From the NCBI RefSeq assembly GCF_000717715.1, contig NZ_JOAI01000037.1, positions 62,001-126,000 of the forward strand: 64,000 bases of DNA, read 5' to 3'. Each line of letters starts with the position of its first letter. Positions within the stretch are counted from its first letter, which is position 1. The DNA comes from Streptomyces sp. NRRL B-24484. Its GTDB lineage: Bacteria; Actinomycetota; Actinomycetes; Streptomycetales; Streptomycetaceae. The position numbers and the translations under genes are program-made. The notes beneath the pieces are model-generated. The model worked only from the letters and a program-made list of their open reading frames with translations. It did no database searches and was not told where the DNA came from. Below, piece after piece: positions 32,021 to 40,233 of the stretch.

Positions 32021-34708
32021 TCAGTCCTCGGTCCCGCGGTGGCCGCGGCCGAGGCGGCGCAGGTCGATGGACCAGATGCCGCGGCCGTGGGTGGCGGCGT
32101 AGAGCTGCCCGTCGGGGCCGGTCCTCAGCTGCATCACGGTGGTGGTGGGCAGGTCCTCGCCGATGACCCGCCAGTCCTTCGCCCCCGGGGCGCGGTGGAA
32201 GGCGGCGAGGTCGGTACCGAGGACGAGGCCGCCGTCCGGCAGCAGGCGGAGCGAGTTCGCGGGTACGTCGGGGAGGTTCGCGGAGAGGTCCGTCCAGGTG
32301 GTGCCGCCGTCCCGGCTCTCGAAGACGTGGCCGACGCCGGCGCCGGGGCCTTCCGTCCAGGCCCGGGAGAAGCCGCTGAAGGCGACGTACACGTGCTGGG
32401 CGTCGGCCGGGTCGACGGCGAGGGAGGAGACGTACCGGTTGGGCAGGGCGCCGTCGACGGGCAGGGCGAGCTGGTGCCAGCCGGTGCCGTCGGCCTTGCC
32501 GGTGGCGATGCCGCGGGTGAAGCCCTGGTTGTTGCAGGGGCCGCACCAGCCGGCGTAGACGGTGCCGCCGGAGGAGGCGACGGCGGTGGCGACGTGGCCG
32601 GCGCCGAGGTCGTAGGCGGCGCTCCACTCGTCGCCGCTGCGGATCGCGAAGCCCTTGTTCTGGACCCAGACGTGGCGGCCGCCGGCGATCCAGCTGTCGC
32701 CGTTCTTGTCGTCGGTGGTGATCGGCGCGATGAAGCGGGCGCCGGCGCCGCCGAGTGCGCTGTCGGGCGGGGCGACGGACCAGCTGGTGGCCTTGGTCGG
32801 GTCGGTCGTCCAGGAGCCGTCGTTGACGGCGCAGTTCTGGGTGACGGCGATGGCGAGGTAGACGTACTCCTCGGCGATGTTGCAGCCATTCCGCGGGTCG
32901 ACGAGGGTGTCCGCGCCGTCGCCGCCGAAGTCGGAGCCCATCACCCGGTCGCGGGCGCGGAGCACCGACTCGCCGTTGTCCTGCAGGCCGCCGCTGACGA
33001 CGACGCCGTGGCCGGCGGGGTCGGTGCCGACGCCCACCGAGTAGTACTGGAGGGTGTCGATGGTGCCGTCGTTGAGGGACTTCCAGTCCTTGGCGTGGCC
33101 GCCGGCGTCGAGCGCGCCCTTGAGCGGGCGGCTGTAGATGCCGCCGTCGTTGCCGACGTACACGCTCGTCCTGCCGTGGTTGCTGCCGATGGCGACGGCG
33201 TGCTGGTCGGAGTGGGTGGTGGGCGAGCAGTCGCCGGTCTGCCGGGCCGGGTCGATCGACCAGCAGGCGAAGCCGAAGTTCCAGTACGGGCCGGGCGTGG
33301 TCCAGGTGCTGCCGCCGTCGGTGGTCTCGAAGACCTCCTCCAGGCCGAGGTAGACGTGGTCGGCGTCGGTGGGGTCGACCTGGAGGAACTGGTTGTACCA
33401 GGACTGGATGCCGGGCTGGTAGCCGTCGTCCTGGAGCGCCGAGCCGGAGCCCTTGAGCCTGTCCTTGTCGGCGATCGGCGTCCACGGGCCGAACGGCGAG
33501 CCGGACCGGGAGACGTACACGCCCTGCAGGCCGCTGTCCGGGTCGGTGGCCTGCTTGGTCGGCGACTGCTCGATCGCGTAGTAGCGCGAGCCGTCCTTCG
33601 AGCGGGCGAAGGTCACGTTGCCGACGTCCCCGGCGCCGGAGGGCAGGTCGCCGAGCGCACCGACCCGCTGCCAGCTGCCGTCGGCCGCCCTGGCGTAGAA
33701 GCCGTTGTAGGTGTCGCCGCTGCGCCAGCCGATCGCGAGCAGGACCTTCGACGGGTCCTTCGGGTCGACGGCGATGTCGTTGGCGATGTTCTTGTAGGGG
33801 GCGCTCGGGTCCTCGGCGTCGGCGCCGCCGGGCAGGTAGCTCGGGTTGGGGGCGAACTCGAGGGTCCACGGTCCGCGCAGGTCGGTGGTGGAGTGGCTCC
33901 ACACGCCGCGGCTGGTGGCGGCCCACACCTTGCTGTCGGCGAAGCGCAGGGCGTGGACGGTGGTCGACTCCAGCTCGGGGCCGCCGACCCGGTCGCCGGG
34001 CCGGAACTCGCCGTGCTTCGGGTCGGCGAGGACGTACACGCCGGTGCCGACGTACGAGGTGGCGCCGGTGTTGGACTCGCCGGTGGCGTACCAGAGCCGG
34101 CCCGAGCCGTCGAGGTCGAGCGCGCCCGTGGAGAGCGAGGGCAGCCGGTCGGAGACGGCCTCCCAGTGGCCGCCGGCGGTGCGGGAGCGGAAGACGCCGC
34201 CGTTGGCTCCGCCCGCGTACACGTAGCCGTCGTCGTCGGCGGCGATGCCGGTGATCCGGCCGGTGACCCTGCCGGAGCCGCCGCTGGAGTTGGAGCTGAC
34301 GTCGCGGTAGCGCGGGTCGTCGGCGTCGTACGCCCTGTCGGTGACGTGGTCCCAGGAGCCGGCGGTGTGCGGCATCGACTGCAGCCGGGCCCAGGCGGCG
34401 CCGTACGCGCCGGGGGCGACGACGCCGGGGGCGGTGCGGGCCTCGGTGAACTGCTCGGTGGCCTCGGCGGAGTTCTCGGCCTCGTCGCCCTCGTCCTCAC
34501 CGCCGCCCTCGGCCCTGACGGCGGAGAGCGGGCCCGGCCGGCCCGCCTCGGTCTTCGCGGCGTGCTGCCGGGCGAGGTCGGCGAGGTGACGCGCCGGCCG
34601 GGGACGCGGGGCGTGGGCGGGAGCGGCGACGGCCTGGCCGGTGGTCAGGCCGAGTGCGGTCAGTATGACGGCACACAGGAGCGGTTGGCGTCGTTGCCTG
34701 TTGGGCAC
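32021..34708 (-). CDS. Large secreted BNR/sialidase-type propeller protein
   Basis: 895 residues from a GTG at 34708 with GGAGG upstream. Signal peptide 1-28 (LLCAVILTALGLTTGQAVAA). The mature protein is made of BNR/Asp-box-like repeats (S/T-x-D-G-G-x-T-W): ETTDGGSTWTTPGPYW, ESRDGGTTWTDLSANL, FRSRTAGGHWEAVSDRL, with many blades around Gly-Trp motifs. This matches the WD40/YVTN/BNR-like glycosyl-hydrolase-annotated family (two seven-bladed propellers, as in GH74-type or Sortilin/Vps10-like). No clear GH74 catalytic Asp pair was identified, so enzymatic activity is uncertain. Extracellular. Monocistronic. Confidence 0.87.
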   Translation of the reverse strand: MPNRQRRQPLLCAVILTALGLTTGQAVAAPAHAPRPRPARHLADLARQHAAKTEAGRPGPLSAVRAEGGGEDEGDEAENSAEATEQFTEARTAPGVVAPGAYGAAWARLQSMPHTAGSWDHVTDRAYDADDPRYRDVSSNSSGGSGRVTGRITGIAADDDGYVYAGGANGGVFRSRTAGGHWEAVSDRLPSLSTGALDLDGSGRLWYATGESNTGATSYVGTGVYVLADPKHGEFRPGDRVGGPELESTTVHALRFADSKVWAATSRGVWSHSTTDLRGPWTLEFAPNPSYLPGGADAEDPSAPYKNIANDIAVDPKDPSKVLLAIGWRSGDTYNGFYARAADGSWQRVGALGDLPSGAGDVGNVTFARSKDGSRYYAIEQSPTKQATDPDSGLQGVYVSRSGSPFGPWTPIADKDRLKGSGSALQDDGYQPGIQSWYNQFLQVDPTDADHVYLGLEEVFETTDGGSTWTTPGPYWNFGFACWSIDPARQTGDCSPTTHSDQHAVAIGSNHGRTSVYVGNDGGIYSRPLKGALDAGGHAKDWKSLNDGTIDTLQYYSVGVGTDPAGHGVVVSGGLQDNGESVLRARDRVMGSDFGGDGADTLVDPRNGCNIAEEYVYLAIAVTQNCAVNDGSWTTDPTKATSWSVAPPDSALGGAGARFIAPITTDDKNGDSWIAGGRHVWVQNKGFAIRSGDEWSAAYDLGAGHVATAVASSGGTVYAGWCGPCNNQGFTRGIATGKADGTGWHQLALPVDGALPNRYVSSLAVDPADAQHVYVAFSGFSRAWTEGPGAGVGHVFESRDGGTTWTDLSANLPDVPANSLRLLPDGGLVLGTDLAAFHRAPGAKDWRVIGEDLPTTTVMQLRTGPDGQLYAATHGRGIWSIDLRRLGRGHRGTED

Positions 34709-34806
34709 GGTGCGGTTTCCTCCCGGGATGGCCGGGCGCCGGTCTCGCGCCTCGGCGAAGGGTCGGTCGAAGCCTTCCGGTCGCACCGTGCGGCGTGAAG
34801 GCGCCG

Positions 34807-34862
34807 GGATGTAATGAATCGTCAAAATCCAAAACGGTGAATACATCCATGCATACCGGAAA
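34807..34862. promoter_or_regulatory. AT-rich promoter region of the BNR protein
   Basis: A sharp drop in GC content upstream of the 34708 start. It contains an inverted repeat GGATGTA...TACATCC (34807-34813, 34842-34848) and, on the minus strand, TTGACG. Likely promoter/operator; exact boxes uncertain. Confidence 0.5.
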
Positions 34863-34997
34863 GCCCCGCCGTCCCGGCCGAGGCCGGGCGCGGGGCGTCG
34901 GAGCCCGATGGTGGTGACCGGAGGAGCGGGGCGACGGCGGGAGCGTGCCGCGGAGGCGAGCGGCCGTCAGCAGCGGTCGGGGCGATGGCCTTTCCGG

Positions 34998-35312
34998 CTA
35001 CCGGGTCGGGCGGTGTTGCAGGTCGACCGGGTTCTCCGGGTCACCGGTCGGCGCGGTCGTGCGGAGGGGCGCAGCGGGACGGGACACCGGAGCGGTCGGT
35101 GCGCTCACGGCGCCGGACGGAGCCGGGGCCGGGGCGTCCGGCGCCGGGGTGGCGGCGGGATCCGTCCCGACGGGGCGGGAGGGGTCCGTTGCGGCGGAGG
35201 ACGGCGGGAGCGGTCGTCCGGCGGGGCCGTGGGTGGGCCCGCAGCCCGCCGCCGCACCGCCGAGCACGAGGAGCAGGGCCGCCGTCGCGCGCGCTGCCTT
35301 CCGTCCGGGCAT
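34998..35312 (-). CDS. Small Pro/Ala-rich lipoprotein
   Basis: 104 residues from an ATG at 35312 with GGAGG 8 nt upstream. Signal ATAALLLVLGGAAAGC with a lipobox Cys near residue 22; the rest is unstructured, rich in Pro, Ala, Ser and Thr (DPAATPAPDAPAPAPSG). No domain. Likely a surface-exposed lipoprotein of unknown role. Confidence 0.65.
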   Translation of the reverse strand: MPGRKAARATAALLLVLGGAAAGCGPTHGPAGRPLPPSSAATDPSRPVGTDPAATPAPDAPAPAPSGAVSAPTAPVSRPAAPLRTTAPTGDPENPVDLQHRPTR

Positions 35313-35633
35313 TCCCCGGGCCTCCCGACGTCGATGCCGCTGTGCGTCTTGGACGGTCCGCCCGGCCCGCCGGTTCCCGGGGTCCGTTGCCGGATCGGGG
35401 GGCGCCGCCCTGGACGCGACGCACATCGCACGGCGCCGGGCCGGCGAGGCTGCCGCGGTACGGCACGGCACGGCCGAGCGGATCGCCGTGCACAAGCAGG
35501 CCCGGCGGGCTTGCGGGGCCGCTTCGGGGCGAGGACGTGCGCCCGGTGGCCGACGCTTCGGCGCGCCTGGTGGATGCGGGGCGGGGGCTGTGGCAGATGG
35601 TGAGAGGTCCGGCCGACCGCCCGAGGAGCTCCG
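35313..35633. other. Divergent intergenic region, no gene seen
   Basis: 321 bp between the divergent lipoprotein and DUF6529 genes. It must hold both promoters. No recognisable boxes or structured repeat. Confidence 0.5.
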
Positions 35634-36209
35634 ATGCGACCACCCGTTCCCGATGACGTGCCCAAGCGCCGGCCGTGGCAGGTTCTGCTGTGGACGCTCC
35701 TGCCGGTGGCCGTCACGCTGGGCCTCTACTGGTACGGCCGTGCGCTCACGCCCGACTACACCAGCAGCCTCTTCGGCGAGCAGGGCAACGACGCCACCCG
35801 GCTGAAGTCCCAGCTGGGCAGCGCGCTGTTCGCCCTGGCGCTCGTCCAGCTGCTGCTCGCGCTGTGGATCTACGGACGGCTGCCGGGGGCGCCCAGCCCG
35901 GCCCCGCGACGCGTCCCGACCGCGCACCGGCTGGGCGGGCTGATCGCCTTCCTCCTCTCGCTGCCGATCGCCCAGCACTGCCTGGTCACCTACGGCGTGC
36001 AGCTGAGCAGCCCCCGGGTGGCGCTGCACTCGATCACCGGGTGCGTGCTGTACGGCGCGTTCGTCGCGAAGGTGATCGTGGTGCGGCACCGCCGGCTGCC
36101 CGGCTGGGCGCTGCCGCTCGCCGGCGGCGTGCTGGTCTGCGCGATCGGCGTGCTGTGGTACACCGGCGCGCTCTGGTACCTCAACGGCTACCAGGCGCCC
36201 GGCCTGTGA
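35634..36209 (+). CDS. DUF6529 membrane protein
   Basis: 191 residues from an ATG at 35634 with a GAGGAG SD. Five transmembrane helices; signature stretches LYWYGRALTPDYTSSLFGEQ, DATRLKSQLGSALFALALVQ, SLPIAQHCLVTYGVQLSSPR and ALHSITGCVLYGAFVAKVIV. These match DUF6529 from memory. Conserved His residues in helices (AQHC, ALHS) could hold heme, as in cytochrome b561-like proteins; this is inference. It neighbours a COG4315 lipoprotein, a pairing seen in other streptomycetes. Confidence 0.8.
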   Translation: MRPPVPDDVPKRRPWQVLLWTLLPVAVTLGLYWYGRALTPDYTSSLFGEQGNDATRLKSQLGSALFALALVQLLLALWIYGRLPGAPSPAPRRVPTAHRLGGLIAFLLSLPIAQHCLVTYGVQLSSPRVALHSITGCVLYGAFVAKVIVVRHRRLPGWALPLAGGVLVCAIGVLWYTGALWYLNGYQAPGL

Positions 36210-36341
36210 TCGCCGGCGGGTCGCGGCCCGGTTGCCCCGGGCGCGGGTGAACGCCGGAGCCCTCCGCCACGTACTGGAGGGTGCACGGTCCGCCCGGCCG
36301 CCGTACCGGGGCCGGGCGGCCGGCCGAAAGGAGGGACGACC

Positions 36342-36878
36342 ATGCGACGTCTCGTCTGGGCGGCCGCGATCCTGCCCGCCCTCGCTCTGGGAGCAGCCGC
36401 CTGCGGAAGCAGCGGCGGCGGCTCGAAGGCCTCCACGGCACCGGCGAACGCCTACCCGCCGGCTGCCTCCGCCCCGGCGTCCGGGTCCACGATGCCGGGC
36501 CAGTCCGGCGCCACGGGCGCCCTCGTCGTGGTGCACGACTCGAAGGTCGGGAAGATCCTGACCGACAACCAGGGACGCACGCTGTACCTGTTCGAGAAGG
36601 ACAGCCCCACGATGTCCGCCTGCGACGGTGCCTGCGCCGCCGCGTGGCCGCCGCTGACCACCACGGGCGCACCCCAGCCGGGCACCGGGGTCAGTGCCGC
36701 CGACCTCGGCACCATCACCCGGTCCGACCACAGCACCGAGGTCACCTACCACGGCCACCCGCTCTACTACTACGCGGGCGACCACCAGGCCGGCGACACC
36801 AACGGCGAGGGCTCCACCGCCTTCGGCGCGGGCTGGTACGTGCTCAACCCCAGCGGCAACAAGATCGACAACAGCTGA
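36342..36878 (+). CDS. COG4315 lipoprotein (secreted repeat of unknown function)
   Basis: 178 residues from an ATG at 36342 with an AAAGGAGGG SD. Lipobox ALGAAAC with Cys21, then a Ser/Ala/Pro linker. Two copies of the PF03640 repeat: KVGKILTDNQGRTLYLFEKD with SACDGACAAAWPPL, and EVTYHGHPLYYYAGDHQAGD with GAGWYVLNPSG. Such lipoproteins may bind metals or redox cofactors at the membrane; function is unproven. Likely operonic with the DUF6529 gene (132-bp gap). Confidence 0.88.
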   Translation: MRRLVWAAAILPALALGAAACGSSGGGSKASTAPANAYPPAASAPASGSTMPGQSGATGALVVVHDSKVGKILTDNQGRTLYLFEKDSPTMSACDGACAAAWPPLTTTGAPQPGTGVSAADLGTITRSDHSTEVTYHGHPLYYYAGDHQAGDTNGEGSTAFGAGWYVLNPSGNKIDNS

Positions 36879-37203
36879 GCCCGGCGCCGGTCCCCGCGGA
36901 CCGGGCCGGGAACGGCGGGGCGGCGACGGCCGCCCACGGCCGGGTCAGCGGGGCGACGGGTGCAGGATCTCCTTCACGATCCCCTCGGTGCCCGACATGG
37001 CCGTGGTAGGCCGCCCAGCCCGCCACGGTCAGGGCGCTGAACAGGAACCAGCCGCCCGGTGCCGCATCGCTGCCCTCGGGGGCCGGCGACCGCAGCATGT
37101 CCCTCGCGATGTGTCCCACCCCGGCCACGGCGTGTGCGGCGCCGGCCAGCGCCATGCCGGTGACACCAATGGTGAGCCACCCGACCCGGCCGATCTCGTC
37201 CAT
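36844..37203 (-). CDS. Small putative membrane protein
   Basis: 119 residues from an ATG at 37203. Two hydrophobic segments (VGWLTIGVTGMALAGAAHAV and GGWFLFSALTVAGWAAYHGH), then a Pro/Ala tail whose last 35 bp overlap the end of the COG4315 gene on the other strand. The tail may not be natural: a shifted frame would end earlier. The family was not recognised. Confidence 0.5.
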   Translation of the reverse strand: MDEIGRVGWLTIGVTGMALAGAAHAVAGVGHIARDMLRSPAPEGSDAAPGGWFLFSALTVAGWAAYHGHVGHRGDREGDPAPVAPLTRPWAAVAAPPFPARSAGTGAGLSCCRSCCRWG

Positions 37204-37429
37204 CGTCCTCACGACCCCTCGGCCAGTGAGACGCGCAGTGGGAAGGCGCCTCACCCTCGCCTCGATCCTCGGTGCGGCGGGCCCGGCCACCAGGGTCGAC
37301 GGGGCGGTCCGGGAGGGCCGTCCGGCCCTCCTCCGCGGGGCCCCTCGGGCCCACCGCGGCCGCGCCGGTGCGGCCGCGGTGCCCCAGTCGGGCGCCGTCG
37401 TCACGCAGCGCCGCTGTACGGTCGCCCGC

Positions 37430-38155
37430 ATGGCTGACGAGATCTTCGGACACCCCCGGCTGGCGGCGATCCACGACGCCCTGGACCCGGACCGCACCGA
37501 CCTGGACGCCTACCTCGACCTCGCCGGACGGATCGGCGCGACGCGGGTGCTGGACATCGGCTGCGGCACGGGCGTGTTCGCGCTCCTGCTGGCCGAACGG
37601 GGCATCGACGTGGTCGGCCTCGATCCCGCCCGGGCCTCCGTCGACGTGGCCGGGGCGAAGCCGGGCGCCGAACGCGTGCGCTGGGTCTGCGGCGACGTGA
37701 CGGCCCTCCCACCGCTGCAGGTGGATCTCGTGACGATGACCGCGAACGTCGCCCAGGCGATCGTGGCCGCGGACGACTGGCGGCGGACCCTGGCCGCCGC
37801 CCGGGCGGCCCTGCGGCCGGGCGGGTATCTGGTGTTCGAGAGCCGGGACCCCGCCGCGCGCGCCTGGGAGTCGTGGAACCGCGCGGCCTCCCGGCGGGTC
37901 ACCGAGGTCCGGGGCGTCGGTCCGGTCGAGAGCTGGGTCGACCTGGTCGAGGCGGGGCCGCACCTCGTCACCTTCCGCTGGACCTACGTGTTCGCCGCGG
38001 ACGGGGACCGCCTCACCTCCGATTCGACGCTGCGGTTCCGGGACCGCCGGGAGATCGAGGCCGACCTGGCGGCCTCGGGCTTCACCGTGCAGGAGGTCCG
38101 GGACGCACCCGACCGCCCCGGCCGGGAGCTCGTCTTCGTCGCCCGGCGGCCCTGA
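37430..38155 (+). CDS. SAM-dependent methyltransferase
   Basis: 241 residues from an ATG at 37430. Class I Rossmann methyltransferase: motif I VLDIGCGTGVFALLLAERG, acidic loop VVGLDPARASVDVA, motif II DVTALPPLQVDLVTM, motif III LRPGGYLVFESRDP. The C-terminal half is beta-rich (WTYVFAADGDRLTSDSTLRF), as in ubiquinone/menaquinone-type or small-molecule methyltransferases. Substrate unknown. Monocistronic, cytoplasmic. Confidence 0.9.
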   Translation: MADEIFGHPRLAAIHDALDPDRTDLDAYLDLAGRIGATRVLDIGCGTGVFALLLAERGIDVVGLDPARASVDVAGAKPGAERVRWVCGDVTALPPLQVDLVTMTANVAQAIVAADDWRRTLAAARAALRPGGYLVFESRDPAARAWESWNRAASRRVTEVRGVGPVESWVDLVEAGPHLVTFRWTYVFAADGDRLTSDSTLRFRDRREIEADLAASGFTVQEVRDAPDRPGRELVFVARRP

Positions 38156-38251
38156 CCGCACGGGCCCGGGGCCTCGCGGGCCGGGGCGGCCGTCCCGGGC
38201 CGGCGCGGGTGTGCCCCGTCTCCCGGGCCGGGGCGGCGTTCCCGCGGTGCC

Positions 38252-40045
38252 TCAGCCGTCCAGCCGGACGGGCTGCCAGCGGTAGGCGGCGTCCTCCTGC
38301 CAGCACTGCAGCTCGTCCTCCACCACCGCGGCCAGGCAGAGCCGCCAGTCGTCGCCGACCGTCAGCGCGACCCGGGTGGCCGGCCGCAGGGTGGGCCGCC
38401 ACCAGCGGGGCCGCCGTGCCCCGCCGGACGCGGGCAGGCGCAGCCGGACGCCGCCGGTGCCGGCGAGCGCGATCGTCGGGCCGCCGCGGTGGCCCGCCAT
38501 CGCGACGCCGAGGGCGGGCTCGGACTCGCCGATCTCGACCGGGGCCGCGCCGCTGCCGAGCGGGTACAGCCGGGCGGTGCCGTCGGGGCCGAGGACGACG
38601 GCCTGGGGCCCGGCGGAGGACCGGGCCAGCGCGGCGCCGCGGGCGCGGGCCGGTGCGGCGATCCGCTCGGGCCGGCTGCCGGAGCCGATCCGCCAGCAGA
38701 GCACCCGGTCCTGGTGCTCCACGAGGACGGACCACGTGCCCGCCCGGTCCTCGGCGGCGGCGAGCACCCGGTCGGCCGGGCAGCCGGACAGTTCCTGCCC
38801 GGTGACGGTGACCCCCGGCGACCAGCGGAAGGACTGCAGGGCGCCGGACCGCGCCGTCCACACCACCAGCTCCGCGGAGGAGTTGACGGCACCGGCCGCA
38901 CCGGCGACGCCGCGCGCCACCTCCCACCAGCCGGAGCGGTTGCCGACCCAGAGCGCGCCCGCGCCGTCCTCGGCGAAGACGGCGAGTTCGGCGGCCCGGC
39001 CGGCGCGGCCGACCACGAGTTCGCGGACCGTCGGCGGGCCCTGGCTGGTGCGGGTGGCCGGGAGTTCCGGCGGTGCGAGCCCGGGGCCGGTGTAGCCGAC
39101 GCCGTCCGAGCCGCCGGAGACGACCAGCGGCCGGCCCGCGGTGTCCGGCAGCACGGCGAGGCAGGAGGTGCGCGGCAGCGGCCGGTGCGCGCGCAGGAGT
39201 TCGCGTCCGCGGGCGGCCCAGGGGCCGAGCGGGGCGGGGCGGCGGTCCGGGTCGTGGTGCAGCGGTTCGGCGACCCAGTCGGCGAGTTCCGTGCTGAAGC
39301 CGGCCGCCACCAGTTCGCGGCGGGCCTGCTCGACGGCCGTCCGCTGGTCGAGCCGGCCGTGTTCGGGCAGCAGCAGGCTGCGGGCCAGCGTGCCCACCGC
39401 GAACAGGTCCTTCGCGGTGGCCGGGAAGCCTCCGACCTGCTCGGCCTCCGGCGGTACGTGCCCGGGGGTGAAGACCGCCACCGTCAGCGTCCGGTCCAGC
39501 GGTGCGAGGAAGGTCAGGTCGATCAGTTTGACCCGGCCCTCCGGCTCCACCAGCACGTTGGCGGGCGAGATGTCACGGTGCACCCAGCGCTTGCGGTGGA
39601 GTTCGTCGACGATCCGGCAGAGCCGGACGAGCACGTCGGCGACCGCCGGCAGGCCGTCCCGGTTGGCCCGCGCCCACCGGTGCAGCGGCACCCCCTCGAC
39701 CCAGGGGGAGATCTGGTAGCCCATCACCCCGTCACCGGGCGGGCTGCCGGGCCGGTGCGGCGAGGGGCCGAGCAGGAAGCTCGGCACCACGAGGTCGGTG
39801 ACGGCGAGGCGGTGGGCGTTGTGCGAGACGTCGTCCCAGCGGCCGAGCCAGCGGCGCACCTCGGACGGGTCGCGCTCCAGCATGATCTTGGCCGCGACGA
39901 GTTCCTTGAGCCCGCTGCGGCCGGTGCGCACCGCGCGCCACACCTCGGCCTCTCCGCCGCGGTGCACGAACTCCGACAGTTCGTACTGCTCGGGATCGAA
40001 CTCCGGCCCGAACCGCAGCCCCGGCACCCAGCGTGACTCCGACAC
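38252..40045 (-). CDS. Ser/Thr protein kinase-like protein with C-terminal propeller
   Basis: 597 residues. N-terminal Hanks-type kinase (about 20-290): a modified glycine loop FVHRGGEAEVWRAV, VAAKIM with Lys53, catalytic loop VHRDISPANVL (Asp158, Asn163), KLIDLTF in place of DFG (Asp176 kept), GHVPPE for the APE motif and DLFAVGTLA. Key catalytic residues are present, so activity is plausible. Residues ~300-597 are repeated beta strands with Trp/Gly (LAVFAEDGAGALWVGN, ELVVWTARSGALQSFRW), suggesting a beta-propeller sensor. There is no membrane helix. It is divergent from, and shares a 188-bp promoter region with, the TPR-Hsp70 operon, which suggests a common process. Confidence 0.85.
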   Translation of the reverse strand: MSESRWVPGLRFGPEFDPEQYELSEFVHRGGEAEVWRAVRTGRSGLKELVAAKIMLERDPSEVRRWLGRWDDVSHNAHRLAVTDLVVPSFLLGPSPHRPGSPPGDGVMGYQISPWVEGVPLHRWARANRDGLPAVADVLVRLCRIVDELHRKRWVHRDISPANVLVEPEGRVKLIDLTFLAPLDRTLTVAVFTPGHVPPEAEQVGGFPATAKDLFAVGTLARSLLLPEHGRLDQRTAVEQARRELVAAGFSTELADWVAEPLHHDPDRRPAPLGPWAARGRELLRAHRPLPRTSCLAVLPDTAGRPLVVSGGSDGVGYTGPGLAPPELPATRTSQGPPTVRELVVGRAGRAAELAVFAEDGAGALWVGNRSGWWEVARGVAGAAGAVNSSAELVVWTARSGALQSFRWSPGVTVTGQELSGCPADRVLAAAEDRAGTWSVLVEHQDRVLCWRIGSGSRPERIAAPARARGAALARSSAGPQAVVLGPDGTARLYPLGSGAAPVEIGESEPALGVAMAGHRGGPTIALAGTGGVRLRLPASGGARRPRWWRPTLRPATRVALTVGDDWRLCLAAVVEDELQCWQEDAAYRWQPVRLDG

Positions 40046-40155
40046 TCCGCCCCCCGCCTGAACCGGTCGGTCCTGCCCTCCCGACCCCCACGATAGTGCT
40101 TTTTCCTGCCCGGATGTCCTGGGGGCGGCCTATTCTGATCTCGCCAGAACACCGG

Positions 40156-40170
40156 TTGACAGTACGTCAA
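40156..40170. promoter_or_regulatory. Palindrome TTGACAGTACGTCAA in the divergent kinase/TPR promoter
   Basis: A 5-5-5 palindrome (TTGAC-AGTAC-GTCAA), 64 nt before the TPR start. TTGACA/TTGACG on both strands could serve as divergent -35 boxes or as a regulator site for the whole locus. It is the clearest dyad in the 188-bp gap. Confidence 0.5.
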
Positions 40171-40233
40171 GGTGGCCGGTTCCATGCTCAGTTGTTCATG
40201 GACCCGATCGAACGGACCGCAGGGGGAGACTGC

